A stretch of DNA of 64,000 bases, from contig CAVRNW010000001.1 of assembly GCA_963722665.1 (NCBI GenBank), forward strand, positions 7,536 through 71,535, given 5' to 3'. The position numbers were made by a program, and so were the translations under genes. Positions 28,726 to 37,335 of this stretch are shown here, in pieces. The notes under the pieces were generated by a model. That model was given only the letters and a program-made list of their open reading frames with translations, was not told the DNA's origin and did not search any database. Each line of letters begins with the position of its first letter. Position 1 is the first letter of the stretch. This DNA is from Site-B1 sp963722665 (GTDB lineage Bacteria > Bacteroidota > Bacteroidia > Flavobacteriales > Flavobacteriaceae).

Positions 28726-30294
28726 ATGCAAGCAGTTGTTATTGATTTCGGAATAGAAAAGGCACTAAAAGAATTAGGTGTTAAAGAAATAAATAAAGGA
28801 ACTTCAACTGGTTCCAGTTGGTTTTCTCCCGATAGCTATCGGGATGGAGAATTAATTAAAAGTTACTCACCTGTTGACGGTAAGTTAATAGGGTCGGTTC
28901 AAACCACTACCAAGGAAGATTATGAAAAAATGATGAAAACGGCAACATCGGCATTTAAAACATGGAGATTAAAGCCTGCGCCACAACGTGGAGAAATTGT
29001 ACGTCAGTTTGGAGATAAGTTAAGAGAGAAAAAAGAGGCATTAGGAAAATTAGTGTCTTATGAAATGGGCAAAAGCTATCAGGAAGGTTTAGGCGAAGTA
29101 CAGGAAATGATAGACATCTGCGATTTTGCTGTCGGATTATCACGTCAGCTTCACGGGTTGACCATGCATAGCGAGCGTCCGGGACATAGAATGTATGAAC
29201 AATATCATCCGTTAGGTGTAGTAGGTATCATTTCGGCATTTAATTTTCCTGTAGCCGTTTGGGCTTGGAACACTGCCTTAGCTTGGATATGTGGGGATGT
29301 ATGTGTATGGAAACCATCAGAAAAAGCACCATTATGTGGTATTGCCTGCCAAAATATTGCTGCGGAAGTATTTAAAGCCAATAATTTACCTGAAGGCATC
29401 TCTTGTCTTGTAAATGGAGATTACAGAGTTGGTGAATTCATGACACAAGATAAACGAGTTCCTTTAATTTCTGCAACAGGATCCATAAGGATGGGTAAAA
29501 TTGTAGCCCAGGAAGTTGCTAAAAGATTAGGTAAATCACTTTTGGAATTAGGTGGTAATAATGCAATCATCGTGACTCCTGATGCCGACATAAAAATGAC
29601 CATAATAGGCGCAGTTTTTGGTGCTGTTGGAACCGCGGGACAACGTTGCACTTCAACACGCCGCTTAATTATACATGAAAGCATTTACGATAAAGTTAAA
29701 TCGGCATTGGTTGATGCTTATAAACAAATGCGAATTGGAAATCCGTTAGATGAAAACAACCATGTAGGGCCATTAATTGACAAAGATGCAGTAAAAATGT
29801 ATCAGGCAGCTTTAGATAAAGTTGTAGAAGAAGGTGGAAGGGTTATTGTTGAAGGAGGTGTTCTTTCAGGAGAAGGTTATGAAAGTGGTTGTTATGTAAA
29901 ACCGGCTATTGCTGAGGCAGATAATTCATTTGAAATAGTTCAGCATGAGACCTTTGCTCCGGTTTTATATTTATTAAAATATTCGGGGGGTGTTGAAAAT
30001 GCCTTGGAGATTCAAAATGGTGTTGTACAAGGCTTATCATCTGCTATTATGACAAATAATTTACGGGAAGCTGAAAAATTCTTGTCGGTTGCAGGATCTG
30101 ATTGCGGAATTGCAAATGTCAATATTGGAACTTCCGGTGCAGAGATTGGTGGTGCTTTTGGTGGTGAGAAGGAAACAGGTGGCGGACGCGAGTCCGGAAG
30201 TGATGCATGGAAAATCTATATGAGAAGACAAACCAATACTATTAATTACACGACCAATTTACCTTTGGCACAGGGTATTAAGTTTGATCTGTAG
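28726..30294 (+). CDS. aldehyde dehydrogenase, ALDH7 (aminoadipate-semialdehyde dehydrogenase) type
   Basis: A 522-residue NAD(P)-dependent dehydrogenase. ALDH7 hallmarks are GVVGIISAFNFPVAVWAWN, LLELGGNNAII with the general-base Glu, and GTAGQRCTSTRRLIIHES with the catalytic Cys at about residue 309. Related enzymes oxidise alpha-aminoadipic semialdehyde (piperideine-6-carboxylate) in lysine breakdown. That substrate is likely but not proven here, and no other lysine gene is near. A palindromic repeat adds about six residues (PDSYRD, 35-40) to the N-terminal region. It is monocistronic, with a -7 box at 28683 and a terminator at 30319. Confidence 0.9.
   Translation: MQAVVIDFGIEKALKELGVKEINKGTSTGSSWFSPDSYRDGELIKSYSPVDGKLIGSVQTTTKEDYEKMMKTATSAFKTWRLKPAPQRGEIVRQFGDKLREKKEALGKLVSYEMGKSYQEGLGEVQEMIDICDFAVGLSRQLHGLTMHSERPGHRMYEQYHPLGVVGIISAFNFPVAVWAWNTALAWICGDVCVWKPSEKAPLCGIACQNIAAEVFKANNLPEGISCLVNGDYRVGEFMTQDKRVPLISATGSIRMGKIVAQEVAKRLGKSLLELGGNNAIIVTPDADIKMTIIGAVFGAVGTAGQRCTSTRRLIIHESIYDKVKSALVDAYKQMRIGNPLDENNHVGPLIDKDAVKMYQAALDKVVEEGGRVIVEGGVLSGEGYESGCYVKPAIAEADNSFEIVQHETFAPVLYLLKYSGGVENALEIQNGVVQGLSSAIMTNNLREAEKFLSVAGSDCGIANVNIGTSGAEIGGAFGGEKETGGGRESGSDAWKIYMRRQTNTINYTTNLPLAQGIKFDL
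28827..28844. repeat. Palindromic repeat TCCCGATAGCTATCGGGA, copy inside the ALDH7 gene
   Basis: Perfect 18-base palindrome sharing its central 16 bases with the copy at 8354-8369. It is read here in a different phase, as SPDSYRDG, adding residues in a variable N-terminal loop. Confidence 0.75.
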
Positions 30295-30318
30295 ACCATA
30301 AATAACAAATAATTAAAA

Positions 30319-30346
30319 AGCCACATCAGCGATGTGGCTTTTTTTA
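30319..30346 (+). terminator. Intrinsic terminator of the ALDH7 gene
   Basis: Stem GCCACATC / GATGTGGC (30320-30327 and 30331-30338), loop AGC, then a run of T. It begins 25 bases after the stop codon. Confidence 0.88.
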
Positions 30347-30349
30347 TTT

Positions 30350-30411
30350 AACCTCATTTCAGTGCCGGAACTTTGTCGGGAGAAACATGGTTATAAATAA
30401 TGATTAATAGC
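30350..30411. repeat. Hairpin repeat, copy 1, in the ALDH7-AlbA_2 gap
   Basis: Stem AACC / GGTT plus TTTC / GAAA around a loop containing an inner CCG / CGG pair and the sequence AACTTTGTCGGGAGAA, followed by GATTAATAGC. A second copy is at 30574-30637. The gap (30295-30746, 452 bases) otherwise holds only the ALDH7 terminator and AT-rich DNA. Confidence 0.6.
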
Positions 30412-30573
30412 GCTGCAAAAGTCGCATTATTGAATTTAATCCAGGAAATATTTTTATTAATAATTAAAAGAAAATATTAATTAAGCGATGAATAACCTAT
30501 TTAACCGTTTAACAGTTTTTAATAATAGAAATGCGCTAATTATGAAAGGAACAACACTTATTTGTACAAAAAA

Positions 30574-30637
30574 ACCTTGCTTCAATGCCGTAACTTTGTC
30601 GGGAGAAGCAAGGTCGTATATAAATTTGATTAATAGC
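30574..30637. repeat. Hairpin repeat, copy 2, in the ALDH7-AlbA_2 gap
   Basis: Perfect 10-bp stem ACCTTGCTTC / GAAGCAAGGT (30574-30583 and 30605-30614) around the same conserved loop as copy 1, including the inner CCG / CGG pair and the downstream GATTAATAGC. Stem bases differ from copy 1 in a compensating way (CTTC/GAAG versus TTTC/GAAA), which points to selection for folding. Confidence 0.6.
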
Positions 30638-30746
30638 AACACTAATTTCGTAATAAATTAGTAATCAACCACTAAAAAATCTATAATTGGTAAAAAAACC
30701 TGTATAAGTGGTAATTTTATATATAGATGTTATTAAATTATTTCCT

Positions 30747-31880
30747 TTAGCTATATTTTACTTTACGTAAAATTCTAACAGACTCTTTGTAAAGCTCAAA
30801 TAATTCCTCATTATAATTTCTTAAATAAGGCCTAGCTTCATTGAGTTTGTCTATCGCTTCATGAAAAAGATTTAAGTAACATATTAAATACGTTGCAGGA
30901 AGGTTCTTTAGATCTTTTTCTTCGTTTTTATTTAATAAAAGACCTTTTTTTAGTTTATCTAAGATGGCATTATTTGTATTATAAATGTGATGTAGTACCT
31001 TTTTATCAAATTGAGGCGGTTCAAAAAGCAACTTCGTTTCTATATTGTAATTGGCATTATCATCAAACAATATTTTAGTTTCTTCAAGTTTATAATATTT
31101 ATAATTATTGTGAAGACCAAGATTGACATATTCAACGATCTTGAAATGATCATTATCATAAGTAATGGACACTTCGTCCAAGGTAGAAAAGAAGAGTCTT
31201 ACCTGTTCGTTGACCAGCTCAATATCAACCCTTGAAAAAAATTCGCTGTCTTCAACAATCTTCTGCTGACCAGACCAACACAACACAAAATATTCCTTGA
31301 ATACTTTGTATTGAGGATTATAGTCATGGCGCTTGTTCATAAAATCAAACACACCATCTAAAGTATACTGTATATTATTTTGAGCATGATTTTCAATGGC
31401 AGCAACAATTTCAGAATTAACATCTTTTATTTCTATGTCAAAGACTTTTGGCATGCTCATGCTGCCATCCCGAAGAAATACGGAGCCTCCATAATATTTC
31501 CAAATATTTTTACGTAATGAGGTAATTTTGTCAATGGCCCTTATAGTGACCAAACCAACGACTTTATCATCAGGTAAATGCGGAAATGGAATATTTTCAT
31601 ATTGAACTATTGGAGGATTGTTCAAATAAGCATTAATTAAATTTTGAATTTTACTGTCATCAAAAAAATCGACACCTACAATATTATTGTCTTCATCTTC
31701 AACACCTATGACTATATACGAATTGTTTTTAGGATTACTGTTTGATAGTGCACAAATATGCTTTAAAAACTTAGCTTTTCCTTCTTTTTGACTGATATCA
31801 ATTTTTCGCTTTTTATCGTAAAAGCTATTCTCATCATTATGAGCGAGTAGGTTTTTTATAAGTAGACGCTTATTGATCAT
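30747..31880 (-). CDS. AlbA_2 (Schlafen-type) domain protein
   Basis: A 377-residue soluble protein. The first 150 residues resemble the AlbA_2 putative nucleic-acid-binding domain: FLKHICALSNSNP, SYIVIGVEDEDNNIVGVDFF and VVGLVTIRAID, ending in GGSVFLRDGS. The C-terminal 220 residues are unrecognised, with charged helices near the end. Members of this domain family occur as regulators and in defence or toxin loci, but none of those roles is shown here. It starts on the base after the SDR stop, so it belongs to the AKR-SDR operon. Confidence 0.7.
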   Translation of the reverse strand: MINKRLLIKNLLAHNDENSFYDKKRKIDISQKEGKAKFLKHICALSNSNPKNNSYIVIGVEDEDNNIVGVDFFDDSKIQNLINAYLNNPPIVQYENIPFPHLPDDKVVGLVTIRAIDKITSLRKNIWKYYGGSVFLRDGSMSMPKVFDIEIKDVNSEIVAAIENHAQNNIQYTLDGVFDFMNKRHDYNPQYKVFKEYFVLCWSGQQKIVEDSEFFSRVDIELVNEQVRLFFSTLDEVSITYDNDHFKIVEYVNLGLHNNYKYYKLEETKILFDDNANYNIETKLLFEPPQFDKKVLHHIYNTNNAILDKLKKGLLLNKNEEKDLKNLPATYLICYLNLFHEAIDKLNEARPYLRNYNEELFELYKESVRILRKVKYS

Positions 31881-32633
31881 TTATACTTCCTTCTTCACAA
31901 TTGTACTGTTAGCCTGCGCAGTCGGAAATACTAATAGATCAGCAATATTAACATGGAGTGGTCTTGAAATCGTAAAATATATAATTTCAGCGATGTCTTC
32001 TGGCTGTAGGGCTTTAAAGCCTTTATAAACTGAATCGGCTTTTGAATCTCCTTTAAAGCGAACCTTTGAGAATTCGGTTTCTACCAATCCAGGATTAATG
32101 GCAGACACTTTAATTCCGAACGGATTCAGATCGATCCTCATCCCTTCGGTAATAGCAATGACAGCATGTTTACTGCCACAGTAAACATTGCCTTTAGGAT
32201 ATACTTCTTTTCCGGCTGATGATCCTATATTTACTATATGTCCTGATCGTCGCGCCGTCATTTGAGGAATTACAGCTTTACTTACATATAACAATCCTTT
32301 TACATTAATATCCATCATAGCATCCCAATCATCTAGACTACCATCCTGAATGGGATCAAGCCCATGAGCATTCCCGGCATTATTGATCAAAATATCTATT
32401 TGCTTAAATTTTTCAGGAATGGAATCAATGGCCTTTTTAACTTCAGTTTTATCTCGTACATCAAAATTCAATGTAAAAACATCTGTTAACTTCTCCAAAG
32501 CATGTTCAACTATATCCAGGCGTTCTTGTCTACGTCCGCAAAGGATGAGGTTTATTCCATGTTTTGCGAATTCATGCGCTGTTGCTCTTCCAATTCCGCT
32601 GGTTGCGCCAGTTATAAGTGCTGTTTTTTTCAT
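31881..32633 (-). CDS. SDR family NAD(P)-dependent oxidoreductase (YdfG-like)
   Basis: A 250-residue classical short-chain dehydrogenase. TGATSGIGRATAHEF binds the cofactor and NNAGNAHG is the NNAG motif. The catalytic set is Ser (NIGSSAGKEV) and YCGSKHAV with Tyr and Lys. The sequence resembles YdfG, which acts on 3-hydroxy acids such as serine and allo-threonine. The ATG at 32633 directly follows the aldo/keto reductase stop; an upstream in-frame start would overlap that gene. Confidence 0.9.
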   Translation of the reverse strand: MKKTALITGATSGIGRATAHEFAKHGINLILCGRRQERLDIVEHALEKLTDVFTLNFDVRDKTEVKKAIDSIPEKFKQIDILINNAGNAHGLDPIQDGSLDDWDAMMDINVKGLLYVSKAVIPQMTARRSGHIVNIGSSAGKEVYPKGNVYCGSKHAVIAITEGMRIDLNPFGIKVSAINPGLVETEFSKVRFKGDSKADSVYKGFKALQPEDIAEIIYFTISRPLHVNIADLLVFPTAQANSTIVKKEV

Positions 32634-32634
32634 A

Positions 32635-33507
32635 TTAAGGTACTTTGTGGCCTTGGCAAGCAAACAGAATCAGAAACCAATCTTCAAGTTCTAGATCTAT
32701 TTTAGTTGCCTTCATGGCATCTTTAATTCGTTTTTTATTAGTTGTGCCAATTACTGGATGTATTCCTGAAGGAAGTTTGAGTATCCACGCTATAAGTAAC
32801 TGGTCCTCGGTCGCCTGATATTTATTCATAAGTTCACCTAGTTGTTTGTGGATACGTCTGGTTTGCTCAGTATCTTCTCTAAAGACAGAACCTAACGGAG
32901 ACCAGGCCATTGGAATTATATTTTTTATCATCATCTGGTCAAGTACCCCATTATGCATGGCAGAATATTCGGTTAAAGAAAATTCTATCTGGTTAACTGA
33001 AACCGGTGAATATTTTGATACTAAATCTACTTGAGAAGGCGTAAAGTTTGAAACTCCAAATTCTTTGATCTTGCCTTGTTCTTTTAAATGATCAATCGCT
33101 TCGCTAATTTCTTCCGGGTTCATCAATGGACTCGGTCTGTGTAATAAAAATAGATCCAGATAGTCTGTTTTCAGATTTTTAAGTGATTCTTCAGCAGACC
33201 AAATTATATAATCTTTACTATAATTATAATGTTTGACTTTGTTCTTTCTTTTTTCTGCTAAATATTGAATTCCACATTTAGAAATAAGTTGAATCTTTTC
33301 ACGTTTAATTCCACTATCAGAAAATGCATTTCCAAATTCAGATTCAGTTGTATAGCCTCCATAAATGTCGGCATGATCAAAAGTAGTTACATGATTATTG
33401 ACACAGTGGTTCATTAAGGTAACCATCTCCTTTTTTGACAAGGCTTTGCCAAAACTTCCCCAGGACATGATTCCGGTAATAATTCTTGAATATTTGTTTT
33501 TAGTCAT
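32635..33507 (-). CDS. aldo/keto reductase (YdhF-like)
   Basis: A 290-residue NADPH-dependent TIM-barrel reductase. FDHADIYGGYTTES carries the catalytic Asp and Tyr, KCGIQYLAEKRKNK starts with the lysine, and DLFLLHRPSPL follows; HPVIGTTNKKRI binds NADPH phosphate. The substrate is unknown. First gene of a tight minus-strand operon with the SDR and AlbA_2 genes. Confidence 0.9.
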   Translation of the reverse strand: MTKNKYSRIITGIMSWGSFGKALSKKEMVTLMNHCVNNHVTTFDHADIYGGYTTESEFGNAFSDSGIKREKIQLISKCGIQYLAEKRKNKVKHYNYSKDYIIWSAEESLKNLKTDYLDLFLLHRPSPLMNPEEISEAIDHLKEQGKIKEFGVSNFTPSQVDLVSKYSPVSVNQIEFSLTEYSAMHNGVLDQMMIKNIIPMAWSPLGSVFREDTEQTRRIHKQLGELMNKYQATEDQLLIAWILKLPSGIHPVIGTTNKKRIKDAMKATKIDLELEDWFLILFACQGHKVP

Positions 33508-33668
33508 TTAATTCAATTAAAATCTAAAATTAGAAAACAAAATACTCATAAACTCTTTTAAATACTGGAATTTTTAACCAATTATTAACAGCATTAATAG
33601 AAATATTTTAACAATTTGCACCGTTAAAAAATGTTCATTACATACGTGTTCTAAAAAATAAAAACAAG

Positions 33669-34670
33669 ATGGAAGAAACCAGTACAATCGATATTAAAGC
33701 GATTAATGAAAAAATTGAGAAAGAAAGTGCTTTTGTTGACCTACTAACACTGGAAATGAATAAGGTTATTGTAGGGCAAAAGCATATGATTGAAAGATTA
33801 TTGATCGGATTGTTGGGACAAGGACATATATTACTGGAAGGTGTTCCGGGTCTCGCAAAAACTTTAGCAATAAGCAGCTTGTCTAAGGCTATAGAAGCCA
33901 GTTTTAGCAGAATACAATTCACACCTGATTTACTACCGGCAGATGTTGTTGGTACATTGATCTATAATGTGAAAGAGAATGATTTCTCAATTAAAAAAGG
34001 ACCTATTTTTGCCAATTTTATTCTTGCTGATGAGATAAACAGAGCGCCTGCAAAAGTACAATCGGCTCTCTTGGAGGCAATGCAGGAAAAGCAGGTTACA
34101 ATTGGCGACGAAACATACATTCTTGACAAACCATTTTTAGTTATGGCAACCCAGAATCCGGTTGAACAGGAAGGAACCTATCCTTTACCTGAAGCACAGG
34201 TTGACAGGTTTATGCTTAAAACGGTCATTGATTATCCAAAAATGGATGAAGAGCAATTAATTATGAGAGCTAATTTAAAAGAAGGTTTTGAAAAAATAAA
34301 TCCTGTTGTTTCTGTCAAACAAATACTTAAAGCTCAAAGCGCTGTTCGTGAAGTGTACATGGATGAGAAAATTGAAAAATATATACTGGATATAGTATTT
34401 GCGACACGATACCCTGAAAAATATAAACTTTCAGATCTAAAACCTCTAATTTCTTTTGGAGCTTCACCTAGAGGAAGTATTAATTTGGCAAATGCGGCAA
34501 AATGCTATGCATTTATAAGGCGCAGAGGTTATGTAATTCCGGAAGATGTTAGAGCCGTTGTTCATGATGTGTTGAGGCACAGAATTGGAATCACCTATGA
34601 AGCCGAAGCAGAAAATGTAACTTCAGAAGATATCATTAATAAAATTGTAAACGAAATAGAAGTACCATAG
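33669..34670 (+). CDS. MoxR family AAA ATPase
   Basis: A 333-residue AAA+ ATPase. The Walker A motif reads GVPGLAKT (about 57-64), Walker B LADEINRAP (about 118-126), sensor 1 MATQNPVEQEG and sensor 2 GASPRGSINLA. MoxR proteins act as chaperones that ready von Willebrand-factor (VWA) proteins and metalloenzymes. It heads the Bat operon, followed by DUF58 and the VWA proteins it probably serves. Confidence 0.93.
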   Translation: MEETSTIDIKAINEKIEKESAFVDLLTLEMNKVIVGQKHMIERLLIGLLGQGHILLEGVPGLAKTLAISSLSKAIEASFSRIQFTPDLLPADVVGTLIYNVKENDFSIKKGPIFANFILADEINRAPAKVQSALLEAMQEKQVTIGDETYILDKPFLVMATQNPVEQEGTYPLPEAQVDRFMLKTVIDYPKMDEEQLIMRANLKEGFEKINPVVSVKQILKAQSAVREVYMDEKIEKYILDIVFATRYPEKYKLSDLKPLISFGASPRGSINLANAAKCYAFIRRRGYVIPEDVRAVVHDVLRHRIGITYEAEAENVTSEDIINKIVNEIEVP

Positions 34671-34674
34671 GAAT

Positions 34675-34761
34675 TGAGATTTTAGAATGACGAATGACGA
34701 TTTGCGATTGTTAATTTTCTAAAAATCGTAAATCAAAAATCTACCATCTGTAAATCAAAAA
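34675..34761 (+). repeat. Degenerate short repeats in the moxR-DUF58 gap
   Basis: Repeating AATGACGAATGACGATT, AAATCGTAAATC and TCTGTAAATC words fill the gap. Similar word-like repeats occur in other Bat operon gaps (38341-38399, 38855-38880). They look like decayed dispersed repeats of a kind common between flavobacterial genes. Confidence 0.5.
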
Positions 34762-35628
34762 ATGGATACTAAAGAATTACTAAAAAAAGTCAGAAAGATC
34801 GAGATCAAGACAAGACGCTTGTCCGATCATATTTTTGGAGGAGAATATCACTCTACTTTCAAAGGGCGGGGTATGACCTTTAGTGAAGTCAGGCAATACC
34901 AATATGGTGATGATGTAAGAAGTATTGATTGGAATGTCACAGCTCGTTACAATGAGCCACATGTCAAGGTTTTTGAAGAGGAAAGAGAATTGACCATGAT
35001 GTTAATGGTTGATTTTTCGGGCAGTAAGCTTTTTGGAACAATGAAGCAATTTAAAATAGAGGTTGTAACCGAAATCGCTGCAACACTGGCTTTTTCAGCT
35101 ACCCAGAATAATGATAAAATTGGACTGATCTTGTTTTCTGATCAAGTTGAACTTTATATTCCGCCTAAGAAAGGGCGTTCACATGTACTTAGGATTATTC
35201 GTGAACTTATAGAATTTGAACCGAAAAGTAAACTCACTAACGTTACAGAAGCTTTAAAATTCTTGTCAAATGTGATGAAGAAAAAAGCCATAGTTTTTGT
35301 TTTATCAGATTTTATTACAGATGATTACCGACATACACTTAAAATAGCAGCGAAGAGACATGATGTTACAGGAATTAGGGTTTATGATAAAAGGGAAGAA
35401 GAAATTCCAAACCTGGGTATGGTGCAAATGCAGGATGAAGAAACAGGAGAAATGTTGTTAGTTAATACGTCTTCAAAAAAAGTAAGATCCAATTATCAAA
35501 AATATTATCGAGATCGTGTAGAATACTTCCGGGATAGCTTTGCCAAATCTGGAGCAGGCATTATTAATTGCCGAGTAGATGAAAGTTACGTGAAAAAGTT
35601 ATTAGGATATTTTAAACGGAGAGGATAA
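34762..35628 (+). CDS. DUF58 domain-containing protein
   Basis: A 288-residue cytoplasmic protein with the DUF58 core GRGMTFSEVRQYQYGDDVRSID (split here as GRGMTFSEVRQYQYGDD and VRSIDWN), followed by a VWA-like fold with MLMVDFSGSK in place of the MIDAS motif. In the Bat cluster DUF58 proteins pair with MoxR; their biochemical activity is not established. It lies between moxR and the BatD-like gene. Confidence 0.9.
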   Translation: MDTKELLKKVRKIEIKTRRLSDHIFGGEYHSTFKGRGMTFSEVRQYQYGDDVRSIDWNVTARYNEPHVKVFEEERELTMMLMVDFSGSKLFGTMKQFKIEVVTEIAATLAFSATQNNDKIGLILFSDQVELYIPPKKGRSHVLRIIRELIEFEPKSKLTNVTEALKFLSNVMKKKAIVFVLSDFITDDYRHTLKIAAKRHDVTGIRVYDKREEEIPNLGMVQMQDEETGEMLLVNTSSKKVRSNYQKYYRDRVEYFRDSFAKSGAGIINCRVDESYVKKLLGYFKRRG

Positions 35629-35646
35629 ATACTAAAATTCAATGTT

Positions 35647-35668
35647 AGGTCGAGCGCCGTCGAGACCT
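35647..35668. repeat. Imperfect palindromic repeat between DUF58 and the BatD-like gene
   Basis: AGGTC / GACCT arms enclose two TCGA words. It resembles a TTCGAG-type intergenic repeat I recall from flavobacteria. It lies 9 bases before the next start codon. Confidence 0.5.
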
Positions 35669-35676
35669 ATTTTAAA

Positions 35677-37335
35677 ATGGAGAATATCAATTCAAATATA
35701 AAGGAATCAAGAATCAAGAATCGAGAGTTAAAGCTTGTTTTGTCTTGTGTCTTTTTTCTTGTGTCTTGGTTTTCCTTTTCTCAAGTGACTTCTTCAGTAG
35801 ATGTAGATTCTATCAAGATTGGGGAGCAGATAACTTATAAAATAAAGGTCGAAGCAGACACTACAGATTTTGTGGCATTTCCTGAGGGACAAACTTTCTT
35901 ACCATTAGAAGTAGTGGAATCATATAAAGTTGATACAACGATCAATGAAAGAAGAATGAGTCTGATCAAAAAATATGGATTGACTCAATTCGATTCAGGT
36001 TCATTCACTATTCCCAGACAAAAGGTCGCTATAGCAAACAAGTTTTATTTTACAGATTCATTAAAAATAGAAGTAAACAATGTTGAAATTGACACAACTA
36101 AACAAGGTCTGTTTGATATAAAACCTATTATTAATGTAGATAAAAGCCCAAGTAATTGGTGGAAATATCTGTTAATAGGATTATTGATTATTGGGGCTTT
36201 AGCATTTTTACTGTATTGGTTTATTTGGCGAAAAAAACCACTTTCAGAAGAAGAAAAAATAGCATTGTTACCACCATATGATCGAGCTAAATTAGCACTC
36301 AAACAATTGGAAGAAAGTGACTATTTAAAAAATGAGGCTTTAAAGGATTATTATTCAGAATTAACATTGATCATTAGAAAATATCTGGATGAAAAGGTCT
36401 ATGATCACTCACTGGAAAGTACAACTAACGAATTAGTGAACCGGCTCCTTCTGCTTAAAGAAGGAAACAAAATTGACATCAGCAAGGATACAATTAAAAA
36501 TATTGAGGGTATTTTAAAAAGAGCCGATCTGGTTAAGTTTGCCAAAGCTGCACCGGAAATTGCCTTGGCGCAAATTGATAGACAAACTATAGAATCAGAG
36601 ATCGATCATGTGAAAGAAGCACTCCCGGAGCCTTCCGAAGAAGAAAAGCTTTTAGACCAGAAGTATAGAGAAGAGGCAGAACGAAAAAAGAAACGAAAGA
36701 AAGTGATCTTAACAACTGCTATTGCATTTGTTGTATTAGCGTTTATTGTAAGTGGTTTTTCTTTAAAATATGGTTTCAATTATGTAAAGGATACCATTAT
36801 TGGACATGACAGCAAACAATTACTGGAATCCAAAGATTGGGTGACTAGTGAATATGGTGCGCCACCATTGATCATTACTACTCCAAAAGTATTAATGAGG
36901 GCAGACCCTCAATTACCCGAGGAAACGCAACAAGCAGTTCAGGATAACCAAATGTTTGTCTATGGAAGTCTAATGAGCAATTTTTACATTTTAGTCAATA
37001 GTGTATTACTTAATCCACAAGTTGAATTCGATCTTAACAAGGCAGTTGATAATGTAATGATTCAATTCGAGACCCAAGGAGCACAAAACATCATTACAAA
37101 ACAGGATGAATTTGTGACACCAAATGGAGCCGAAGGTATTGACATACATGGGACCATGACATTGGTTAATCCGGCTACAAATAAGGAAATGGACAGCAAA
37201 TATTCAATACTTAATTTTTATAATAATGGGGCCTATCAACAAGTTCAACTTATTTATGACAGAAACGATGAATATGCAGAACAAATAGTTCAACGAGTAA
37301 TAAACTCTATTGAATTAATAAAACCAAAGGTATAG
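35677..37335 (+). CDS. BatD-like membrane protein of the Bat operon
   Basis: A 552-residue protein. A signal-like segment (about 17-36), an Ig-like periplasmic domain (about 37-155), a membrane helix (161-183), a cytoplasmic helical domain (about 190-340, with LRKYLDE-like and YDHSLESTT segments), a second helix (342-364) and a C-terminal periplasmic domain follow in order. I infer a scaffold role at the inner membrane from its place between DUF58 and batA. Residues 10-30 are encoded by short repeats (GAATCAAGAATC words and TCTTGTGTCTT words), so the signal peptide seems to have arisen from intergenic repeat DNA. The function is unknown. Confidence 0.75.
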   Translation: MENINSNIKESRIKNRELKLVLSCVFFLVSWFSFSQVTSSVDVDSIKIGEQITYKIKVEADTTDFVAFPEGQTFLPLEVVESYKVDTTINERRMSLIKKYGLTQFDSGSFTIPRQKVAIANKFYFTDSLKIEVNNVEIDTTKQGLFDIKPIINVDKSPSNWWKYLLIGLLIIGALAFLLYWFIWRKKPLSEEEKIALLPPYDRAKLALKQLEESDYLKNEALKDYYSELTLIIRKYLDEKVYDHSLESTTNELVNRLLLLKEGNKIDISKDTIKNIEGILKRADLVKFAKAAPEIALAQIDRQTIESEIDHVKEALPEPSEEEKLLDQKYREEAERKKKRKKVILTTAIAFVVLAFIVSGFSLKYGFNYVKDTIIGHDSKQLLESKDWVTSEYGAPPLIITTPKVLMRADPQLPEETQQAVQDNQMFVYGSLMSNFYILVNSVLLNPQVEFDLNKAVDNVMIQFETQGAQNIITKQDEFVTPNGAEGIDIHGTMTLVNPATNKEMDSKYSILNFYNNGAYQQVQLIYDRNDEYAEQIVQRVINSIELIKPKV

